Shown one piece after another: positions 1-10,859 of a stretch of 64,000 nt of DNA (the first letter of the stretch is position 1; every line of letters begins with the position of its first letter). The notes beneath the pieces are model-generated. The model was not told the origin of the DNA and ran no database searches. It was given only the letters and a program-made list of their open reading frames with translations. This DNA is from Erodium maritimum (Eukaryota > Streptophyta > Magnoliopsida > Geraniales > Geraniaceae), in the NCBI GenBank assembly GCA_963921825.1, contig OY997593.1:56900039-56964038 (forward strand). The letters run 5' to 3'. Made by a program: the position numbers and the translations under genes.

Positions 1-2493
1 ACAAGACTCTGGTCCACACACCAACACACATATCGTACCAGAACAAACAAGTCTCCCCTGAACACGTAGTATCGGGATGAGACAACAATATACCATACCG
101 GAATATCCCTCGGTCTAGGTCTTCCCGGAACACGTAGCATCGGGGTGAAACAAGTCTTCCCGGAACACGTAGCATCGGGATAAGACAATAATATACCATA
201 CCGGAATGTCCCTCGGCCTAGGTCTTCCCGGAACACGTAGCATCGGGGTGAAACAAGTCTTTCCGGAACACATAGCATCAGATAAGACAACAATATACCA
301 TTTCAGAATGTCCCTCGGCCTAGGTCTTCCCGGAACACGTAGCATCGGGGCGAAACAACAAGATAAGCATATCGGACCGACACAACCCTCGGTCGGATAG
401 CCTCCCGGAAACACACCTCGGGGTAAGTAAACCACAATGCACACAATACCAAACAAACACACAACACCAAACTCAAATGATCAACCAACTTATCGGCATG
501 ACTTACCAACCACGTCTCATCGGTCTGTCATTCACCCGATCATATCATCAGGCACAATCATATCACATTCAAACATTCACTCAATCAATCATAACACAGA
601 TCAACCATTCACATTACAATCATCATAATTCCTCTAGTTTAGTGTGACTCTTATATTAACCAAAGAATGGAACATGCATCAACATTTGAGACAATTGAAC
701 ACAATCCAACACAACCACAATCAATCCTAAGGCTCGTCATGTCCATTCCACTAGCACGACAATTTCCTAATAATTGAAAGCGATTAAACTAGTGAATCAC
801 ATCATATATGCATACTAAGACTCTTCCGGTTATTGAAATAATTGAAAGCGGTTATTCTAGTGAATCACATCCTATATGAAAACTAGGATCTTTCCGGTTA
901 TTATTATCATATAGGCATACTATTAGCATTCTTTAAATTAAGAGTGGAGTTTACTACTCTTCCCTACCTCGACAACAAACCAATCCTACCAGCGGACAAC
1001 CTGGCTAGCTTCCTTCTCGTCCTCTCACGCGGTCCAAAGGCCTCCTCCTCCGCCGCGCTCGGGTCCAAAGTCTAAGATTACAAGAAATATAAGAATTAAT
1101 GCTAATTCAAGTGTGGATTAAAGAGGGAATTACCCAAACTAATCCCAATTGCTCAACTTGGCGGAATGGGCCCGGAAGGCCCATTTTGCCCGAGATCGGG
1201 AAAACATCCCTCGGGACTCCGAAAGTTTCCCTATTCGCGTCTATCAAACATAATTAATTTACTTGTTCCAAAGCACTTAACGGAATCCAATTCTTGGGTC
1301 CGAGCCTTCCCAATTTCGCAATTAAAGTTTCTAATCGCTTTTTCCGAACTTTCATGAATCACAACCATAATTCGTTCCGGATGTGAAAACATCGTCCCGG
1401 GGTTCAGCCACGATCGTCCAATTTATGAAATCACCAAAACCCGGCCATGTGGGCCCCATGGACACACTTGGCCGTGTATGGCCAAACCGGGCCGGCCAAT
1501 CACGGTTCAAAGTGGCCGGACCATGGCCGGTCCTTTCCAAGGATGGTCGAGCCATGGCCGGTCCTTTCCCTCTCCGGTGGACGGATTCCGGCGACCGGCC
1601 GGAGCTCCGGCGAGCTTCCGATCGCAGGAAAATTATCCAATTTCTCCAACAAGCTCCTAACTAGTTCTAGGTTCTCCATATCACCATTTTTAAGCTTTAG
1701 AACTTCAATTTCCACCCTCAAATCATCCAAAGTTTCAAGACTCAAGTGGATTTCATCAAAACTACTCAAACCAAGTTATTTTCATCATCCAACTCCACTT
1801 CTTCTTCACAAATCAACATTTACACCTTCCAACACCCAAAACCCACTAGTTTAAGTCAACTCTACTCAAACCCACAACACAAATTTCATCAAAAGAGGAA
1901 ATAAAGTATACCAACCTCTAGGAAATGAAGAGATGAAGTAAATTTGAGAAGATTTGGTGTAGAAATTTGCCAAAAATGAGCTCCCTTTCTCTTACTTCTT
2001 CTTCAAGCTTCAAGGAGCAACAATGGAGGTTTCCACTCTCTCTCCTCTATCCCTATGGTGTTCGTCCACAATGAAGAATGAGCAGAAAAATTGCTCCCAT
2101 GTGCTCTTATCCTCTAAGTTGAAAAGTCCCTTTCGTCCTTTAGCCCATCTCTCTCTATTTTGTCCTTATGTAGGGTCCATTTGGTCTTTTATCCCACATT
2201 TCTTCCCCTCCAAGTTAACATGGACAAGTGTCCATGTGGGGACCACTCCTACCCCAAAATATCTCAGCTCTTATTATTTTATTCGTTAATAATCCAAAAT
2301 CGACTTAGTTTGACCCGGGTTTGACTTTTTCACAAAAGGTGTCATTTCAAAGGAAATGACCCAACTAAGCTAACCGTAACGGCGACTATGCTTTTTGGGT
2401 CCCGAATGACTCCCGGAGTCATCGGTTGACTTTTCCAGAAAAAGTCAACTTTCGCAAAAAAAATCTCTAGTTCGATCGGGGGCGGTTCTTACA
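1..2493 (-). mobile_element. Partial gypsy LTR, Tekay-like family, cut by window edge
   Basis: The right edge reads GGCGGTTCTTACA, which is the reverse complement of the LTR start TGTAAGAACC seen at 12,881. The LTR therefore lies on the minus strand and runs off the left end of the window. The first 1 kb shares blocks with the solo LTR at 3,913-6,859, such as the CGGTTATT and GTTTACTACTCTTCCCTACCTC stretches near 900-980. It carries a tandem array near its left side. No internal region follows the edge: the next bases look like a LINE scrap, so this is probably also a solo LTR. The target-site duplication cannot be tested because the other end is outside the window. It is a fossil with no coding capacity. 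Confidence 0.8.
53..366. repeat. 102-bp tandem repeat inside gypsy LTR
   Basis: Units begin at about 121, 223 and 325 with CTTCCCGGAACACGTAGCAT, a spacing of 102 bp. Each unit contains a shorter second copy of the same 25-bp box about 35 bp downstream, so the array is a higher-order repeat (35 + 67 bp). A degenerate unit precedes it at about 53-120. Short reading frames here are only the repeat read through. Confidence 0.85.
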
Positions 2494-2760
2494 CTCTGGA
2501 TATGAGTCCATGGGTTTCTCGGAGCACTGTAACTAACCGTCCTACGCCTTGGGTTAGCATTCAGTTGGTGACAGGCCAACTCCCTAGGAGCTCGGTCACT
2601 ACAATTCCAACGCCCATTTCTGGTGGGACTGAAGATGTTGGACCTGGCGCAACTAGAGCACTCAAGAGGTCTACAATTGGAGCAATTCGGGATGATCAGG
2701 CGAGGGCTGCCAAACAGTCCCGCTAGGAGGGATGTTAGACCATCTAGGCATTAGAGACTA
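2494..2760 (+). pseudogene. Possible LINE ORF1 C-terminal scrap
   Basis: An open stretch at 2,502-2,726 translates to a Thr/Ser/Pro-rich peptide ending in a basic run (LKRSTIGAIRDDQARAAKQS) just before a stop. Plant L1-type ORF1 proteins of the DUF4283/zinc-knuckle class often end in such a basic tail, so this may be the end of an ORF1 whose 5' part was lost or lies beyond the LTR on the left. No endonuclease start is recognisable directly downstream. The assignment rests on composition and context only. Confidence 0.3.
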
Positions 2761-3048
2761 GCCCTAGGAGGGGTCCCTGGTCTATGCTTTTCCTCTCACC
2801 TTTCCTATTGAAGTCCTTGGCCAGTTTTCGGAGCAGGAATTCCAGTACCACCTTCTCATCCACCGCATTCTCTCATTGCCTATATGGCATCTCAATACAG
2901 TCTGTGACGGTTATATTAATACAAGGATCAGTGAACCATTTGTTCTTTTTTCCTTCCTTTTTAGTGGTCAGGGAGCGTGTTCCCTAGCGCACATCGATGT
3001 ACTGAAATATCATTTATAATATTGCACCTTTTAAAAAAGGAGAATCTA

Positions 3049-3481
3049 TGTGGGACTAGAATAAAGGAAACAATACTTCTTTATGATTAATCTTTTTTCA
3101 AGTTTTCTAAATTCTAATTGGACTTGATTTAAGGGAGATAAAATCCTATAAATAGGACACCATGGAGCATAAAATTTACAATAATTTTTTTTTTTTGTAA
3201 ATTTCGGCCACCTCAAAGAGCGAGCAAGAGTCAAAACATTCAAGGCTATTAGCAAGTTTTAGTTGTGGATTCGTCTTACTCGTGTAGATACTAGTAGAGG
3301 GAAAACATATGGGTGCCTCGACTCGTCTTCTCAAAGGTCCCAGTCTCGAACTAGCAAGCTCAAGTATCACTTCAAATACATGTTTATATTAATTTTCCTA
3401 ATGCATGTGATTCTAGGTTTGAATAGGATTATTGATAAAAATTTTGATTTCCGCCATATTTACAAAACATGTAATCCTACA
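3049..3481 (+). mobile_element. Possible small copia-type solo LTR
   Basis: The stretch opens TGTGGGACTAGAATAAAGG and has a good TATA box (TATAAATAGG) at about 3,148. It continues through a region like the R/U5 of small plant copia LTRs (bases GATTTCCGCCATATTTACAA near 3,447) and ends GTAATCCTACA. No 5-bp target-site duplication is visible and no internal region follows, so both the boundaries and the class are tentative. It could instead be an unrelated promoter-like sequence. The flanks 2,761-3,048 and 3,482-3,912 show nothing recognisable. Confidence 0.4.
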
Positions 3482-3912
3482 GGCGTGCGCTGAAGATGTG
3501 GGTCGTCTTTGTCTAAATGCCTATGGTTGGTGTGCTCCCATTGCTAGGGAGGTGTTCCACACCTTAGGATTGCGTACATTATCAAAATCATAGCAAAACC
3601 CTAGGGCTCCTTACCTCTGAAGTTGTCACGTATCTCTTCCATGTCGTGGAACTTGGTGGTCCATGCCATGTTCTTCAAGATTTGTTGGCTCGAACTTTCT
3701 TTCACTACTTTCTTCATGCGAGCACGAATATGTTCATCATGTTCCTCTTCCTTGTTGACAATCAGTATAGTTGTTCGGCCCCTATTCCACGTTTAAAAGT
3801 ATGGAGCGTAACCATTACCCATACTTCATTTTGTCTATATAAAGAGATAATTCTTCATTTTATCCAACTATCCATCTTAACACCCTGATGTCATATTAAT
3901 ATTACTTTTAAT
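3482..3912. other. Unassigned spacer
   Basis: No coding region, RNA gene or repeat could be supported. The only long open frame (3,646-3,888) has no recognisable motif. The final bases TTAAT are the left target-site duplication of the next solo LTR. Confidence 0.5.
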
Positions 3913-4710
3913 TGTCACGCCCCAAATCCGGTTTTGGTCGGACTCAAGACGTGACTTGAGTTGACAATAAAGTAATAACAAAAGATAATAAAATTGATTA
4001 AATACTCAAGAGGTTCCGGTAAAAATACTCGAATAACATGTTCCAAATCATAATTAAGAGTCAAGACTCCATAAAGAGTACATAAAACAAAGGGTTCACT
4101 ACAATGACCAAAAGGACGTCTCTAAGATCATAATGCCCAGACTCTCCAGAAGCTCCCGAGCCTCGAGTCTACTACTCATCAAGCACGCCTGTATAAACAG
4201 TAAATAAAACAGATAGGGGTGAGCTTACGCTTAGTAGGGAAAATCATAAACAGTTTAACCTTCGATTCAGTAAGAAAACTACTTTAGCACGACAACCCAT
4301 ATTGCTATTAATACTCTAAATCAATATGATGCTGTAAAATGAGCAAGATAAGAATAATATCACTTTCTTAAAGATAACGGTAACTTTCAGGAGAATAAGT
4401 GAAAAGTACTCTAAAGATTTAACAAATGATAAAAAGGAATCAAGTGAATATCACGCCAACAGCTCAAATCCTCAACACTCCGATCCACGAATAGGTTCTT
4501 GTGTCATATCGGATCCCATACTCCGATCCACAAGAGTACTCATGTCATATCAGATTTTCCCTCGGTCCAGAGGAGGCATATACATCGGGCTACCGGTAAT
4601 ATCCCTGAGGGACACCTATCGTCGGGATTCTCGGAAATGCCCCCAAAGGACCATATGTCATCGGGATGCAACAGGATAACAATCCCTCGACCATAATACT
4701 ACCCTACTAT

Positions 4711-4920
4711 GGAATCCTCAACGGTGTAGGTACCATACCGTATCAACAATCACCATTATATCATCCTACACCGGAATCCTCCACGGTGTAAGTACCATAT
4801 CGTATCAAAAATAACCATTATATCAACCTACACCGGAATCCTCAACGGTGTGGGTACCATCCATCGGCTATGATATTACCCACACCGGAATCCTCTACAG
4901 TGTGGGTACCATACCGGATC
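4711..4920. repeat. 62-bp tandem repeat with hairpin in each unit
   Basis: GGAATCCTC boxes lie at 4,711, 4,773, 4,835 and 4,887, with spacings of 62, 62 and 52 bp. In several units the box is framed by an inverted repeat, TACACCG on the left and CGGTGTA on the right with a 10-base loop, so each unit can fold as a small hairpin. The array lies within the solo LTR. Confidence 0.85.
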
Positions 4921-4931
4921 ACCAATAATCA

Positions 4932-5045
4932 ATATCCCGCAGGATCAACCAATCAATGCCCCGCAGGGTCCACCAATTAATATCCTGCAGGATCAAACAA
5001 TCAATGCCCCGCAGGGTCCACCAATCAATATCCCGCGGGATCAAT
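4932..5045. repeat. Short CCCCGCAGGG-type tandem repeat
   Basis: About five partial units alternate CCCCGCAGGGTCCACCAAT with TATCCTGCAGGATCAA. Each has a CTGCAG-like or CCGCGG-like palindromic core. The array lies within the solo LTR just downstream of the 62-bp array. Confidence 0.7.
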
Positions 5046-6864
5046 CCACACAAGAGACAGATTCACCAACACACATCACAAGAGATTCATACCCACAATT
5101 ACACTTACCTGCATACTTACCAACCACGTTCCATCGGTCTATCAATCACCCGATCATACTCTTTTAGCACAACCAGTTACACTCAATCATTCATTCATTC
5201 ATGCATTCCTTCAATCATACAATCATCCAAGCATTCATTCGATCATTCAAGTATACAATTTATCTAGTTTCATTATACCCTTAATTCATCTTAAAACTAA
5301 GCAAGCATTGCATGTGAGGCAACCACAACCAATCCTATGGCTCATCTCGGCCTTTCTACCAGTAAAGCAATTTCCCAAGTATTGAAAGCGAGTTAAACTA
5401 GTTATTCACCTCCTATGCATGCCCGGTTATTAGTAATTGAAAGACAATTATTATAGTTATCTGCATCATATATGCAATCTAGGACCTTTCTAATTTTATT
5501 AACCTAATAGGCATACTAAAGCGTTATTTAAACGAGGAGTTTAGTACTTTCCCTACCTTGTGGTCTTCCTCTAATAATCCTTCTAGTTGACGAAGTCCGA
5601 ACTAGCTTCCTCTCCGTCTTCACTCGGTTCCAAGTCTTCGTCTCCTTTCGAGCTCGGTTACACGGTCTTGGAACACAAACAATACTAAAATTAACAACTA
5701 AGAAAAGAAGGTTTTCACACTAATCTACTTCAGAAAATTCTAATTGAAAATCACAGGTCAAAGGGACGACTTTGGGCCCAAACTAGGCCCAATTAGGTCA
5801 AACTCTAGCTTCTGGAAATCTGGCCCGGAACCTGACCCTTGCCGTATCACAGACCGGCCCGGAATCCCAACCGGAACGCATCACAGGCCGGCCCGGTACC
5901 AGACACGGACCGCGCGACGCACCGGCCCGGAGTCAGACACGGACCGTGCGAGGTGCCGTGCTGTGTGCCGTGCCGGGACGTGGCCCTCTCCGGGTCCCGT
6001 TCCGTGCCGAACCAGACCAGAACCTCTCCCTTCTGCCCCAACTCGAATTCTGCAAAAACCCCAACAAAACCTCCATTTCCAGCTCCAACAAGCTTCAAAA
6101 CAAACATCTAAAACCTCCAAACTTCAACACCCTCAATGGGTTCCATCAAAACTTCAATAAATACCAATTTAATCCATCATCCAACCTCAAAATCTTCCAA
6201 AGCTTCATCATTTAACACTCAACTCCAAACCCAACCATTGTTCATCAAATTTCTCCAAAACCCATGAACTAAAATCCATGAAAACGAAAATAGATTAGAA
6301 GCTCACCTTGGAAATGATGAGTAGAAGAAGACAATGCAAGAATCAAGCCTCTTTGGTAGAGAAATGGCCCAAAAATCCTCCTTTTCTCACCTTTCTTCTC
6401 CTTCAAGCTCCACACTTCACTCTCTCTCTCCACCCTCTCTCCAAAAACGGCTGCCTAGGGATTTGTGCTGAAGTGCCCAAAATACCCCTTAGTCTTACTT
6501 TTCCCCGAAGACCACTAGTGAGGGTATATGGGTCATAATACACCCAAGTCTTCTCTTCCAAGCAAGCCTCGACACATGCCCTTGTGCAAGTTTAATTAAA
6601 TTCCAGCACACACTTTTATCGGATTTGTTCTAAATCGAATCGCGTTTTACCAATAAAAGTCATGGGTTGACTTTTCCCAATATTACAGTCAACTGAAAGG
6701 AAACGGCCCAACTAAGCTAATCGTGATAGTGGCTAAGCTTTTGAGCCCCGGAAAGGTCCCGAATGACTTCCGGAGTCATTGGTTGACTTTTCCGGCCGAA
6801 AGTCAAACTTCGCTAGCATTTTTCGGTTCGACTGGGATCGACCGGAGGTGGTTCTTACATTAAT

Positions 6865-7155
6865 TCTTATAAACACGTTCAAATAAAATTTAGAATCCCG
6901 GTCTTGTTTTTTAGTTTGAAGGACAAAATCCGTTACTTAATTAACATTCATGTTATATTGCATTATGGCAACATGGGTAAATAAAGTAACTAGTAGATCA
7001 CAACTTTTTGCCTAACCGCAATTTTATATATTGATCAAGTAAACTATTTTTTTATTAACTGCAAATCAATATTATGTGTACGGACTAGTATAAATCAATT
7101 TTTTAAACGATGTTCGCATAAAAAAAAACTCTAGAGAATTCTCTTAACCTAAGGA
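6865..7155. other. AT-rich spacer upstream of LINE-A
   Basis: No coding or structural signal was found. The stretch may hold the decayed 5' leader of LINE-A, but nothing in it proves this. Confidence 0.4.
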
Positions 7156-8236
7156 TGTCATCTCCCTCTTCCAACCAGCATATGTTGTCGCTGCTTAGCA
7201 ATCCCATGTCGTCGATGCTTGAGACCACTCCCACACCTCTACTACCATTCGTAGAGCCATTGTTGATGCCATCTTTCCCATCATTCGAGGTCACTAGACC
7301 TTAGCAAACTCGGAAACCTATAAAATTACGTCTCACAGCCCTTTCTTTTCCATCCTCTTCTCCTATGACACCCCTACCGACTTCCATGTCGTCGCTATTC
7401 ATGACCACTCCTCCATCGGTTCCACCACACCATCCCTCGAGGACCTCTAGGAAGGTTTCACCGCATCCACTATTGACCTAGACGAAGACACGGTCATTTA
7501 TATATCGTACACTCCGTCAAACCATAACTCTCTAGCCTAACGTCTATGCGGCATGATCGATCGTCTTCTCACTGATATGCCCTATAACCAGAAGACAATG
7601 CTTCGGGTCATCACTAAAGCATGGGTAGCTTTCCCTGATGGCCTCGTGCAGAAGGATCTAGAGAAAGACGTCGTCACATTTTTCTTTTCTTCTTAGGATT
7701 AAAAGGATAAGGTACGGAGAGGCAAGCCTTGAGGATTTGACTTTGCTCCTCTTATCCCCTTATACCTATCGGTACACGATGGGATATGCCTCCTCGAATG
7801 GATCGAATCCAACTATGGGCTCAAGTAGGGGACGTTCCCCCGGAAGTCATAACTGAGGTTACAGGATCCCTCGTGGGACACACTCGAGGGCTACGTGAAG
7901 GTCAGTTCTGAACAATGGGGTTCTTTTTTAGGGGAGGAGGAATCTGGAATCAGTTCTAGATGTACCTGAATTGCCCCCTCTGTTGTTTTATTTCTCTTAA
8001 ATTCAGGGAGTTGCCTCAACCGACCTGTATTAACATTAAGTATGAACGACTTCCCCTTTTCTACTTCAACTACGGTTGTTTGGGACATGCATCCAATGAG
8101 TGTCCGTATGCCACACCGTGACTACCCTGATATGACCTATTCCTACTATCGAAAAAATCATGGATTGGGCACCTCTAGAGACCACACATATTTAGGCACA
8201 TCCTAAACCAATCTTACCCTATTCTTATTTTTCCCT

Positions 8237-8276
8237 GAGTTTAAAACCAGGGTGGCCACAAGGCTTTTCTCCAGTG
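8237..8276 (+). repeat. Left copy of about 40-bp direct repeat flanking an insert
   Basis: The stretch TTTAAAACCAGGGTGGCCAC plus the next 20 bases recurs with a few substitutions at about 8,763-8,802. The two copies bracket the 485-bp LTR-like insert. They are far longer than the 5-bp duplications LTR elements make. Confidence 0.75.
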
Positions 8277-8761
8277 ATGCAGTGCATATTGAAGACCTTT
8301 TGACGAATCGGCTAGAAAACCCGAAAATACAGCAGTGTCCGAAAGTGACGAAACCTTAGCATTTTTCGGGTCGAAACGGGCTCCTGAGAAAAACTCATGG
8401 ACTTTCCATGATGTACGATGTTTTTCGGTTATCCGAGATCGTTTAGAGGGGCGAAGCTATATTTTTAGAGTCCGGTTCATTATTTCCTGTTTTTGATATT
8501 TCCTTTATTTAAATTAGGATTTTGGGGTTTAGTTTCCTTATTGTATTAGGACTTTGGGGTATTAGTTTTTTATTTAAGCACTTGTTATCTCTCATTGTAA
8601 TTCAGAATTTTAGGAAATAAACAAAAAAACGAGTTTCTACTCAAATTGTCTCTTTCGATATTATGTTGAATCAACGAATTAGATATCTGTCTTGCTCGGT
8701 ATTCTTCGTGAATCAACGAGTTTGATAAAGAATTCCACCTTTCACTACGCACTCTGCATCA
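8277..8761 (+). mobile_element. 485-bp LTR-like insert in LINE-A ORF1
   Basis: The edges read TGATGCAG and CTGCATCA, which are perfect inverts of each other and fit the TG...CA rule. Inside are an AT-rich promoter-like part, TTATTTAAGCACTTG near 8,573 and an AATAAA signal near 8,615, in the order expected of U3-R-U5. No internal region or second copy is present, so it looks like a solo LTR of a small element. Its flanks carry a 40-bp imperfect direct repeat rather than a 5-bp one. Confidence 0.55.
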
Positions 8762-8762
8762 A

Positions 8763-8802
8763 TTTAAGACCAGAGTGGCCACAAGGCTCTTCTCCAGTTA
8801 TG
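8763..8802 (+). repeat. Right copy of about 40-bp direct repeat
   Basis: This is the partner of the repeat at 8,237-8,276 (TTTAAGACCAGAGTGGCCAC and on). ORF1-like translation (FKTRVATRLFSS) is readable in both copies, so the duplicated piece was LINE-A sequence before the insert arrived. Confidence 0.75.
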
Positions 8803-9440
8803 GCATCAGACGTCCTTCCTAAGAACCTAGCATATTCCTGGATCCAAACACTCATCTGGTAGCCTCAACCCGGGTGGAGACAGAGAAAGGTTAGGCTCGG
8901 GGTGTACTACCAAGAATGACACCCAAAATGCTGCCTAAGATACAATTAGGATGGACGAGAAACACGTGAGTCCTACCTACTCCACATTTAGGTGGGACAT
9001 GTCCTCATTAGGGACCAATCGGGGGATCTTCCTTCATTTGGTTTGGTCATCGCCACCAATCACCACGGGGCATCGGATGGAGAAGCTGGCACCTAGAAAG
9101 GCCAAGAAGGGGAAGAAAGTACCCATTCACCAGCCATTGAGTCAAAGAATATTGCGTCAATGAAGGGGGCCATGAGCCAGACCAATATATTATCTACATA
9201 AGATTCACACAAGAATCAGGCGAGGTCTAGAAAGTAGTCTCGTTAGGGTAAATGAGTTGCCTTAGGGAACATAGGATATTTAGGATGAAAAGCGTCCCGA
9301 ACCCTACACGGCTAACACCAACTAACCGGCTTCCTCTGCCAATTTTTAGCGTACATTTTACGGAAAACAACTGGTCCCTTTTAGAAAACCAAACGACACT
9401 CAGGCAATCTAGTTTGTATCAGGTTGAGCCACAATGAGTT

Positions 9441-9747
9441 ACTTCATTTTTTTAGAGTTCTGTTTCTTGGCGATCGTCACATTAACCAATACCGAACTTA
9501 TATCAATTGTAGTTATAAGATCATCGAGTTGGAATTGCCTATTTGAAATGTCCATACTCGTAACCTATTTCTCTATGTTTGTGTTACTACCCTTTAAATA
9601 AACTAAATGATAATCTCTTTTGTTCAAATAAAAGGGGTATTCATACTACGTTGTAAATTTACTTCTAATTTGTAAAATTATTATAATTCATAAAATTAAA
9701 TACTCATAAGTTATATAATGTATTATAATAGAATATTTTTAAGGATT
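9441..9747. other. AT-rich unassigned sequence
   Basis: This lies between the LINE-A ORF1 relic and the LINE-C insertion. It is probably decayed LINE-A sequence (ORF1/ORF2 junction and first endonuclease residues), but no motif is clear enough to claim. Confidence 0.4.
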
Positions 9748-9760
9748 AAGTGTTTGATCA

Positions 9761-10535
9761 GTCAAATTAATTGTTTTTTTGAGATAAACGATATTGTATT
9801 AATTTTCAGCAATAATGATAGTTTGAAGAGGTTCAGGGACATAGCCCCCTTGCCAATTCCAGACAGGCGTAGAACAGACCGCCCTGGCAAGCCAGTGAGC
9901 TGCTTTGTTCGCTGTCCGCTTTACAAATTCGAGCTGCACGCACTCGAGTGTAGATAAAAGGGAAAAACAATCTGTAACGATCGTCCCGAGAGGTGACAGC
10001 TGCCCCCCACCTCTGTTGATCATATCCACTATGACCTTGCAATCACTTCGAACTACCGCCCTCTAGGACGGGTATTGATGAAGCCACAACAGCGCCTCCC
10101 GTATCGCGTACGCCTCTACCAGCCCCGGGTTCTGGACCCCGTGGAACGAGGTAGACCGAGCACCCATAAGGTGCCCCCCGTCATCTCTACATATCCAGCC
10201 TGTTCCCATTTTGGCTGCTTCTGCGAACAGAGCCCCATCAGTATTAATTGCCCAGGATCCCCTGCTTGGCCGTTCCCATACCTCCGCACCCCTCGGTTGA
10301 GCGTGTCGTAGGCTCACCTGGGCCTGCGCCTTCCTCCGCCATGCTATAACCAACCCAGTTGGAGGTGGAACGCTGTCTGGAGGATTCCTGTCGCCGGTTG
10401 GGCTATGCCCTCCCAAACTACCTTATTCCATGCCTTCCACACTTCCCATAATAGACATCCTATCAGACCACCCTTCTCTGCAGGGTTAAGACTAAGCATC
10501 TGTAGCAGCCACTCCGTTATCGATTGGATAGATTC
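9761..10535 (-). mobile_element. LINE-C: 5'-truncated LINE, 3' end with RNase H
   Basis: A minus-strand LINE fragment, inserted by target-primed reverse transcription. Its 3' end (9,771-9,785 on the plus strand) gives TATCTCAAAAAAACAA on the minus strand, and it breaks off abruptly in ORF2 on the right. A 13-bp target-site duplication, AAGTGTTTGATCA, lies at 9,748-9,760 and 10,536-10,548. The translation covers the end of the zf-RVT linker (LLWEVWKAWNKVVWEGIAQP) and then an RNase H domain at about 10,290-9,800. That domain keeps the expected acidic residues: Asp in WAINTDGALF, Glu in GLVEAYAIREAL, Asp in VVRSDCKVIVDM and the His of ANKAAHWLA. At least one frameshift lies near 10,400. It is very close to LINE-D (57-61.7 kb), so it belongs to the same family. 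Confidence 0.88.
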
Positions 10536-10548
10536 AAGTGTTTGATCA

Positions 10549-10859
10549 CTTGAGTAAATTAATGTTAATATCAACCAAATTTAATTGTAATATAAATTGA
10601 AAAAATATACGGGATACATAACCTTAATGATTGAAGGTCATAAAACAAAATGAAAATTTTCTTATAAATAATATCGTATTTCGCAAAACGAATGCTTTTA
10701 AGTTTAAGTGTCAGTACTTTTCCTATAGTGCCTTAACTCTGTTGTCTAGGATTTACTAGGTAGTCGTCTGTGATGGTGGGCTTTCATCTCCCTCTTCATC
10801 ACCGAAACCGTCACCAATGTGTCACACCTCTCCCTCATCTTTTTCTTCATCGTATATTT
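10549..10859. other. Unassigned spacer within LINE-A
   Basis: No domain is recognisable. By position it should be LINE-A sequence leading into the endonuclease. Confidence 0.35.

Larger units (their letters stand above)
3913..6859 (-). mobile_element. Complete gypsy solo LTR (2,947 bp), Tekay-like family
   Basis: The plus strand reads TGTCACGCCCCAAATCC at the left edge and GGAGGTGGTTCTTACA at the right. Both edges are flanked by the perfect 5-bp duplication TTAAT (3,908-3,912 and 6,860-6,864). No PBS, PPT or internal sequence is present, so it is one LTR left after LTR-LTR recombination. The true orientation is minus, judged by comparison with the gag-only element at 20,716-33,031, whose PBS fixes the polarity. 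It contains two tandem arrays (about 4,711-4,920 and 4,932-5,045) and a GC-rich stretch at 5,830-6,020 built from degenerate CCGGCCCGG-type units. It is a non-coding fossil. Confidence 0.93.
7156..9440 (+). pseudogene. LINE-A ORF1 relic (DUF4283 + zinc knuckle)
   Basis: This is the decayed ORF1, the RNA-binding protein, of an old plant L1-type LINE. At about 7,548-7,860 the translation resembles the DUF4283 domain (DRLLTDMPYNQKTMLRVITK, then a stretch like kpWgFD.APLIP and LLEWIESNYGLK). At about 8,030-8,115 a zinc-knuckle-like stretch follows (YERLPFFYFNYGCLGHASNE), in which the first cysteine is replaced. Many stops and frameshifts interrupt it. A 485-bp LTR-like insert sits at 8,277-8,761. 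Beyond the insert, the remains run on to about 9,440 as a basic, low-complexity tail. Downstream blocks on the same strand carry the matching ORF2 domains. It is old and non-functional. Confidence 0.65.

Noticed and set aside
53-5045. Tandem arrays as possible CRISPR
   Set aside because: Units are directly repeated with no unique spacers, in plant LTRs. These are minisatellites.
5744-6160. 138-residue Arg/Thr/Pro-rich frame
   Set aside because: It lies in the GC-rich repeat part of the solo LTR at 3,913-6,859 and is matched by equally long antisense frames.
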